DNA of 18,283 bases, taken from assembly GCA_937927695.1 (NCBI GenBank), contig CALBRU010000124.1, forward strand, positions 1 through 18,283. Reading direction: 5' to 3'. The notes under the pieces are model-generated. The model had not been told where the DNA came from and did no database searches. It saw nothing but the letters and a program-made list of their open reading frames with translations. The DNA is from an uncultured Thiomonas sp. Lineage in GTDB: Bacteria; Pseudomonadota; Gammaproteobacteria; Burkholderiales; Burkholderiaceae_C. Positions 14,401-18,283 of this stretch are shown here, in pieces. How positions within the stretch are numbered: position 1 is the stretch's first letter; each line of letters begins with the position of its first letter. The position numbers were made by a program, and so were the translations under genes.

Positions 14401-17198
14401 TGGTGCAGGCGCACGCCTACTGGCGCCTCAAAGGCTTGGCGGTTGATTTGGTGATCTGGAACGAGGACAACGCCGGTTACCGCCAGCAATTGCAGGACCA
14501 GATCATGGGGCTGATTTCATCAGGCGTGGAAGCCAGTCTGATCGACCGCCCCGGCGGCATTTTCGTGCGCCCGGCGCAGCAGATTTCCAACGAAGACCGC
14601 ATCCTGGTGCAGTCCGCCGCGCGCGTGATCTTGAGCGACAGCCGCGGATCGCTGGCCGAGCAGGTCGGGCGCCGACGCCTGCACAAGCTGCCGGAGGCCT
14701 TCATCCCCTCGCGCCCGCGACTGGCTGAATCGACGCGTGCGGACAACCCGCTTGCAGTGGCCGAAGCGGTTGCCCAACCCTTGCTGCTGGGCAACCGCTT
14801 CGGTGGTTTCAGCGCCGACGGCCGTGAATATGTGATCGATCTGGCGGCGGGACAGAACACCCCCGCGCCCTGGGCCAACGTGCTGGCCAATGCGCAGTTC
14901 GGCACGGTGATCTCGGAGAGCGGTGGCGCCTACACCTGGGGCGAGAACGCGCACGAATTCCGCCTCACGCCCTGGCACAACGACCCGGTGACCGACGCCA
15001 GCGGCGAAACCCTATATGTGCGAGACGAAGAAAGCGGCCACGCCTGGTCGCCCACGCCGCTGCCCCGGCGCGGCGAAGGCGCCTACCGCACCCGCCACGG
15101 CTTCGGCTACAGCGTGTTCGAGCACAGCGAAGACGGCATCCGCACCGAGTTGTGGGTGTATGTGGCGCTGGACGCGGCCGTGAAATTCTCGGTGTTGAAG
15201 GTACGCAATGTCTCCGGGCGCGCGCGCCGCCTGTCGGCCACCGGCTATGTCGAATGGGTGCTTGGCGACTTGCGCGAGAAGACCGCCATGCATGTGGTCA
15301 CCGAGTCCGACCCGGTGACCGGCGCCCTGTTCGCGCGCAATGCCTACAACACCGAATTCCCTGGCCGCGTGGCGTTTTTCGATGTCGACAACCCGGCGCG
15401 CAGCGTGACCGGCGACCGCAGCGAATTCCTTGGCCGCAACGGCAGTTTGCGCGACCCGGCGGCCATGCGCCACGCACGCTTGTCGGGCCAGGTGGGCGCG
15501 GCGCTGGACCCGTGCGCGGCCATCCAGATTCCCTTCGATCTGGGGGCTGGCGACACGCGTGAAATCATTTTCCGCCTGGGCGTCGCCAATAGCCCCAAGG
15601 CCGCCAGCGCGCTGGTGCAGCGCTGTCGCGGCCTGGGCACCGCGGCCACCACGCTCGACGCCGTGCGCGAGCACTGGCGCAGCACGCTGGGCGTGGTGCA
15701 GGTGCGCACGCCCGACCCGGCGTTGGACGTGCTGGTCAACGGCTGGCTGCTGTACCAGGTGATCGTCTGCCGCTTCCTCGCGCGCAGCGGCTACTACCAG
15801 TCGGGCGGCGCCATCGGCTTCCGCGACCAGTTGCAGGACGCCATGGCGATGATCCATGCACGGCCCGATGCCGTGCGCCAGCATCTGCTGCTATGCGCGG
15901 CGCATCAGTTCAGCCAAGGCGACGTGCAGCACTGGTGGCATCCGCCGCTGGACCGCGGTGTGCGCACGCGCTGCTCCGACGATTACCTGTGGCTGCCGCT
16001 GTGCGTCAGCCGCTATGTGCAGATCACCGGCGATCAAGCCGTGCTCGACGAGACTGCGTCCTACCTCGAAGGCCGCGCCGTCAACGCCGATGAAGAGGCC
16101 TATTACGACCGCGCCACACGCTCGGAGTTGCGGGAGTCGCTCTACCAGCATTGCGTGCGCGCCATCGAGCACAGCATGCCGCGCGGTGTGCATGGCCTGC
16201 CGTTGATGGGCACGGGCGACTGGAACGACGGCATGAACCGCGTGGGCGACCACGGCCGTGGCGAAAGCGTCTGGCTCGGCTTTTTCTTGCACGACGTGCT
16301 GCTGCGTTTCGTGCCACTGGCGCAGTCGCGCGGCGACGCCGACTTTGCCGCGCGTTGCGTTGACACCGCGGCGGCGCTGCGCGCTAGCCTCGACCAGCAT
16401 GGCTGGGATGGGGCCTGGTATCGCCGTGCCTACTTCGATGACGGCACGCCGCTGGGCACGGCGGGCGGCGCGGAATGCCAGATCGACGCCATTGCACAAA
16501 GCTGGGCCGTGCTGTCCGGCGCCGCCGATGCAGACCGCCAGCGGCAGGCGATGGACGCACTCGATCAGCGTCTGGTGCGCCGTGACGCCGGGCTGGTGCA
16601 ATTGCTCGACCCGCCGTTCGACCAGACCCTGCTCGACCCCGGCTACATCAAGGGCTACGTACCCGGCGTGCGCGAGAACGGCGGCCAGTACACGCACGCC
16701 GCGGTCTGGGCGGCGATGGCCTTCGCCGAACTCGGCGACGCCACCCGTGCCTGGGAGTTGCTGGACATGATCAATCCCGTTCACCACGCGCGCAGCGCTG
16801 CCGACATCGAGCGCTACAAGGTCGAGCCCTATGTCATGACCGCTGACGTCTACGCCGCCCCGCAGCATGTCGGGCGCGGCGGATGGAGCTGGTACACCGG
16901 CTCGGCCGGCTGGATGTACCGCTTGATCGTGGAGTCGCTGCTCGGCCTGCGCCGCGAGGGCGGACACTTGCATTTCGCCCCGGTGCTTCCGGCTGACTGG
17001 CCTGGGTTTGAGCTGGATTACCGCTACGGCAGCACGCTGTATTGCATCCGTGTCGGGCGGACACTGTCGTCCACGAACTTCGCAGAGGCGACAGCCCAGA
17101 TCCTGCTCGATGGCGTTGTGCAGTCTGCGGCGAGTATCGCCTTGCTGGACGATGGCGGCAGCCATCAGGTCGAGCTACGGCTGTCACAAGGCCATTGA
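8475..17198 (+). CDS. ndvB: Cyclic beta-1,2-glucan synthase (NdvB/ChvB type), GT84-GH94
   Basis: A giant inner-membrane enzyme of about 2907 residues (Agrobacterium ChvB about 2818, Brucella Cgs about 2867) that makes cyclic beta-1,2-glucans from UDP-glucose. In order: an N-terminal region; membrane segments near 428-447 and 458-489; the GT84 glycosyltransferase (about 505-805) with a DxD site, DTDTQLP at 646, and RRHRWIRGDW around Trp795; further membrane segments to about 1006; a glycoamylase-like domain (about 1019-1552) with GYNTQDTQFNYQYR near 1447; then two GH94 beta-sandwich blocks (about 1610-1800 and 2110-2310); and the GH94 helical domain with HWWH at 2486-2489 and GDWNDGMN at 2580-2587, one Asp being the general acid. 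By family knowledge the GH94 part sets chain length by phosphorolysis. The start is uncertain: the frame opens at a TTG at 8430. GTG 8475 has GAGG 11 bases before it. ATG 8619 would remove residues that resemble relatives (EPVLRSDLLS). No frameshift or stop is seen. Confidence 0.95.
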   Translation: MPLILKFWPLHAKPHGPQLGIRLLRPAIFRPAQVDEPVLRSDLLSADQMEQHGVVLATRHHASMRPQNNALLTRLADNADTLAHASTVLTQAVYKGHRITPAAEWLLDNDYLIEEQIRTAQRDLPKGYSRELPWLINGPSANLPRVYDIALETIVHADGRLDGESLRRFVAAYQTVTPLKLGELWAIPIMLRLGLIENLRRVAVRVMVEWGDRNVAGQWADRMAEVAESDPKSVVLAVADMARSGPPMACSFVAELTRRLQGQGPALALALTWVEQALSESGHNIERLVQIEAQQQAADQVTIGNSIGSLRTLSSMDWRSFVESMSHVEQILRQDPAGIYAAMDFTTRDHYRHVVERLAKRSTRSEGEVARAAVDLASHPAPGATEQPSQSHVGYFLIDRGLATLEQRVAARDSTRDALRRLALRAPLTLYLGSVLLLLALLAQPLLRTVQRNGLQGWEFLAIAVAVGLISSQLAISLVNWLLSIVVLPRILPRLDFSKGLPPELRTLVVIPAMLSSAQDVDALADALEVRFLANRDPHLHFALLTDFVDAQSEVLETDAALLQQATERIDALNATHPDAQADRFFLLHRPRRWNATDKVWMGYERKRGKLAELNGLLRGAGGTRFMQIVGRIEVLAEVKYVITLDTDTQLPRDAARQFIGAMAHPLNRPVIDAATQRVIAGHAILQPRVGISLPSAARSMYARLFGSDAGIDPYTSAVSDLYQDLFGEGSFIGKGIYDVDAFEQVLANRFAENSILSHDLVEGCFARSGLISDVQLYEDYPSRYTSDVSRRHRWIRGDWQLLPWVLPWVRTPQRQRTRNPLSALSRWKILDNLRRSLVSAALLALLLLGWFVITQTAAWTLAVLAVVVVPPLLALQLDLFIKPRDVLLGQHLRLALRSMGQHATHVLLTLAWLPYEALYSLDAIVRTLWRMTVTRRLLLQWNPSQAVERSVSTTLAATLKSMAIGPLLALLVAGALILLRPGALLVAAPLLLLWLTSPAMAWRISQPPVMQTFMPTPEAQRFLRRLARKTWAFFEAHVGTLDHGLPPDNFQEQPSPVVAHRTSPTNMGLALLANLAAYDLGYIAIGRLLRRTDQTLQTMQGLQRYRGHFYNWYDTLTLQPLAPRYISAVDSGNLAGHLLTLRPGLLALADDPLFDPRLLHGLDDTLVLLHAALQDRDHSGAALAPFRQALDAALASPPRTLAAAVACLQGLLAAADALALDTDPATPDALEAADATTLSDVAFWLQALRAQCRDASATLQPFSAWAPSPQNGVAQVMPSLRLLAQTHSAPPQGFPLLAVQQHAAGLLQTIEQLAQQAGDMALMDYSFLYDAQRDLLSIGYNVDERRLDAGFYDLLASEARLTNFVAIAQEQLPQDSWFALGRLLTSSGGEPVLLSWSGSMFEYLMPLLVMPNVPGTLLDQTCRAAVARQIEYGQQLGLPWGVSESGYNTQDTQFNYQYRAFGVPGLGLKRGLSEERVVAPYASALALMIDPAAACANLQRLADAGVEGRYGLYEAVDYTPARLPRGQEAVVVRSFMAHHQGMSLLALDHLLQQRPMQRRFESDPSLRATLLLLQERVPKTAAEYRHATAAATPQALTRAAETSLRVFTDPDRARPAVQLLSNGRYHVMVSSAGGGYSRHRDMAVTRWREDISRDDAGTFCYLRDVGSAAYWSSAHHPARSTLKSYEAIFSDARAEFRTRTPDFDTHTEIAVSPEDDVELRRLRVTNRSRSRRTIEITTYAEVVLAPALADAMHPAFSKLFVQTELVRPLQAIVCTRRARSSAEAVPWMCHLLAVHDAHIDEISYETDRARFIGRGRSTSDPQAMDSVSQRPRNLSNSAGSVLDPIVAIRCRITLDPEQSALVDMVTGVGDSRDACLQLIEKFRDRHLADRVFDLAWTHSQVMLRQLNSSQVDAQLYEDMASCLLYAHASLRADAATLRANRRGQSGLWGQAISGDLPIVLLHIADPANIELVRQLVQAHAYWRLKGLAVDLVIWNEDNAGYRQQLQDQIMGLISSGVEASLIDRPGGIFVRPAQQISNEDRILVQSAARVILSDSRGSLAEQVGRRRLHKLPEAFIPSRPRLAESTRADNPLAVAEAVAQPLLLGNRFGGFSADGREYVIDLAAGQNTPAPWANVLANAQFGTVISESGGAYTWGENAHEFRLTPWHNDPVTDASGETLYVRDEESGHAWSPTPLPRRGEGAYRTRHGFGYSVFEHSEDGIRTELWVYVALDAAVKFSVLKVRNVSGRARRLSATGYVEWVLGDLREKTAMHVVTESDPVTGALFARNAYNTEFPGRVAFFDVDNPARSVTGDRSEFLGRNGSLRDPAAMRHARLSGQVGAALDPCAAIQIPFDLGAGDTREIIFRLGVANSPKAASALVQRCRGLGTAATTLDAVREHWRSTLGVVQVRTPDPALDVLVNGWLLYQVIVCRFLARSGYYQSGGAIGFRDQLQDAMAMIHARPDAVRQHLLLCAAHQFSQGDVQHWWHPPLDRGVRTRCSDDYLWLPLCVSRYVQITGDQAVLDETASYLEGRAVNADEEAYYDRATRSELRESLYQHCVRAIEHSMPRGVHGLPLMGTGDWNDGMNRVGDHGRGESVWLGFFLHDVLLRFVPLAQSRGDADFAARCVDTAAALRASLDQHGWDGAWYRRAYFDDGTPLGTAGGAECQIDAIAQSWAVLSGAADADRQRQAMDALDQRLVRRDAGLVQLLDPPFDQTLLDPGYIKGYVPGVRENGGQYTHAAVWAAMAFAELGDATRAWELLDMINPVHHARSAADIERYKVEPYVMTADVYAAPQHVGRGGWSWYTGSAGWMYRLIVESLLGLRREGGHLHFAPVLPADWPGFELDYRYGSTLYCIRVGRTLSSTNFAEATAQILLDGVVQSAASIALLDDGGSHQVELRLSQGH

Positions 17199-17230
17199 GC
17201 ATCCTGGGCGCGCTGCTTCGCGCGGGCTGT

Positions 17231-17386
17231 TCAATGCAGCTGCAGGCCGCCAGTGCCAAAGAGCCCGATGAGTCCGATGAGAATCAGGTAGACCGCCACG
17301 ATGTAGTTCAGCAGGCGGGGCATGGCGAGGATCAGGACACCGGCAACCAGGGAAACCAGCGGGCCAATACTGAGATGGAGATTCAT
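17231..17386 (-). CDS. DUF3096 small membrane protein
   Basis: A 51-residue, almost wholly hydrophobic protein beginning MNLHLSIGPLVSLVAGVLIL. Two membrane segments are separated by a short MPRLLNYIV link, and the second contains AVYLILIGLIGLF. This is the typical appearance of the DUF3096 family found in many proteobacteria, whose function is unknown. The frame is open upstream to 17509, but ATG 17386 starts at the conserved N-terminus and has AAGGA (complement of 17392-17396) five bases before it. It is convergent with the glucan synthase, ending 32 bases from that gene's stop, and divergent from the secreted protein at 17647. Confidence 0.88.
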   Translation of the reverse strand: MNLHLSIGPLVSLVAGVLILAMPRLLNYIVAVYLILIGLIGLFGTGGLQLH

Positions 17387-17391
17387 GTGCG

Positions 17392-17396
17392 TCCTT
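17392..17396 (-). promoter_or_regulatory. Ribosome binding site for the DUF3096 gene
   Basis: TCCTT on the + strand reads AAGGA on the minus strand, five bases before ATG 17386. It decides the short start over the longer open frame reaching 17509. Confidence 0.65.
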
Positions 17397-17646
17397 GTGG
17401 CCGCGTCGGAGTGCGCAGGCATGACCGTGAAGTTAACCTGCCAGGCTTGTGCCGTCTGTGCGCTAACGAACGTCAGCGCTTTGAATGGCTTCGCCCGAGC
17501 GACGCACATTCACCCATTGCAGCGTGCGCTGGCGTACAGACGTCCGCGCAACGCAGGCCTAAAGTCTGTAGCTTCCATGCCTCCTGAAGCTGAATCATTC
17601 CGCGATGCAAGCCGCAGGAAGCTGCCTGAGCCAAGAGCCCACTGAC

Positions 17647-18069
17647 ATGACCAGATCTCGCACTGCAGCGACCCGCGCATTTCTTCAAAAATGCGCGGTC
17701 CTTTTTTCCGGAGCGCCGTGGATGCTCAGCGGAGCCCAGGCCCAGATGCCAACCCCGCCGGCTCCTGTGCATGTCGGCAGTCATCTGTGCGGCGGAGTGG
17801 GCGATAGCAGTTTGACGCAATTGCAATCAAGAGCTACCGACTACAACCTGGGTTTCTGGATGGTCGGTGGGCCGGGTGGAGCCTATCTGGCGGATGTGCC
17901 AATCGAGATCCGGTCCGGCAGCCGGACGGTGGCCAGCTTTACCGCGGATGGCCCCCTGTGCTACGTCAAACTGCCCGGGGGGCGTTACACAGTGACCGGA
18001 ACGCATAACGGCCAGACCCGCAGTGTCCAGGTGCACAGCGGAAGCATGAACAACTATTTGCGCTGGTAG
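17647..18069 (+). CDS. Secreted protein with carboxypeptidase-regulatory-like fold
   Basis: A 140-residue protein. MTRSRTAATRAF is followed by a modest hydrophobic stretch (AVLFSGAPWMLSGAQA), giving a likely Sec signal peptide cleaved after AQA near residue 32. The mature part has CGGVGDSSLTQLQ, YNLGFWMVGGPGGAYLADV and VKLPGGRYTVTGTHNGQT, a pattern I associate with small periplasmic proteins carrying a carboxypeptidase-regulatory-like, prealbumin-type beta-sandwich in Burkholderiales. Two cysteines in the mature part could form a disulfide. An upstream in-frame ATG at 17605 would add 14 residues and spoil the signal peptide; neither start has a strong Shine-Dalgarno sequence (AAGAG lies upstream of 17647). 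The first codons contain a terminator-like hairpin. No function is known, and no partner gene is adjacent. Confidence 0.78.
   Translation: MTRSRTAATRAFLQKCAVLFSGAPWMLSGAQAQMPTPPAPVHVGSHLCGGVGDSSLTQLQSRATDYNLGFWMVGGPGGAYLADVPIEIRSGSRTVASFTADGPLCYVKLPGGRYTVTGTHNGQTRSVQVHSGSMNNYLRW
17673..17707 (+). terminator. Intrinsic-terminator look-alike inside the signal-peptide codons
   Basis: CCGCGCATTT (17673-17682) and AAATGCGCGG (17689-17698) form a perfect 10-bp stem with a 6-base loop (CTTCAA). TCC and six T (17702-17707) follow. This is a near-ideal intrinsic terminator on the + strand, yet it lies within codons 9-21 of the secreted-protein gene. It may be an attenuator, or evidence that the true start lies further downstream. 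Read-through RNA from the glucan synthase (stop at 17198) would also meet it. Confidence 0.65.
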
Positions 18070-18283
18070 GTTTTGCGCCAGCCATCAACCGCAACACGCC
18101 GCGTCGCCCGCCATGCCATCAAAAACTCTCCTCTGCCTCAAACACAAAAATCAGGACCCCCCCCTCTAAGGCGAGCACACGTACCGCCCTGCGCTTGCTT
18201 GGTGTAGCCAGAATTGATTGCCGCGGCTGGCATCACCATTGAGGCGATTTCCAACAACGAAGGCCAGTTGATCAACCCCCGCC
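18070..18283. other. Right-end stretch without a supported gene
   Basis: This part is poorer in GC than the rest and contains a run of eight C (18157-18164). Two short frames run off the right edge: one on the + strand from a possible TTG at 18214 (LIAAAGITIEAISNNEGQL and on), and one on the minus strand that ends at TAG 18166-18168 (AGVDQLAFVVGNRLNG at its left). Either could be the edge of a real gene, but neither is long enough to support a call. Confidence 0.4.

Noticed and set aside
1..18283. CRISPR arrays, tRNA or rRNA genes, transposases, phage or toxin-antitoxin genes
   Set aside because: No direct-repeat array, cloverleaf, ribosomal signature or relevant protein family was seen on either strand.

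Overview
The window reads as GC-rich DNA from a Gram-negative proteobacterium. A porin with an N-terminal coiled coil and a terminal phenylalanine, E. coli-like PotH/PotI permeases and the general gene style suggest a betaproteobacterium, probably Burkholderiales. The genus is a guess; nothing here is decisive. The first 48 bases are not biological: they are Illumina TruSeq P7-side adapter with a 6-base index, so this is a contig end with an untrimmed adapter, and the first gene is cut at position 49.

Positions 49-6718, all on the + strand, form a polyamine/GABA module: potH (5' partial) and potI, the two inner-membrane permease subunits of a putrescine ABC importer (4-base overlap); an outer-membrane porin; a small cupin; an aldehyde dehydrogenase of the PuuC type; and a GABA aminotransferase (GabT/PuuE type). 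Together they suggest entry through the outer membrane, import, oxidation of the aminoaldehyde and transamination of GABA to succinate semialdehyde. The ATPase and binding protein presumably lie upstream of the contig end. A terminator-like hairpin sits between porin and cupin, and a GC-rich palindrome between puuC and gabT, so the operon may be internally attenuated.

Positions 6719-7350 have no convincing intact gene. They hold what may be a decayed coding remnant with four in-frame stops, and several inverted repeats, including a perfect 16-bp palindrome. A stomatin/slipin-type membrane protein follows (7351-8130), then a possible 49-residue very basic small protein (8205-8354).

Positions 8475-17198 hold one giant gene, a complete cyclic beta-1,2-glucan synthase (NdvB/ChvB type, about 2900 residues) with membrane segments, a GT84 glycosyltransferase, a glycoamylase-like domain and a GH94 phosphorylase region. 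Convergent to it is a tiny DUF3096 membrane protein (minus strand). Divergent from that is a secreted 140-residue protein whose signal-peptide codons contain an excellent intrinsic-terminator look-alike. The last 214 bases have no gene I can support.

I found no CRISPR array, tRNA, rRNA, transposase or phage gene, and no clear defence or other wholly novel system. The best leads are the terminator inside a signal sequence, the porin embedded in a polyamine operon, and the repeat-rich remnant region.
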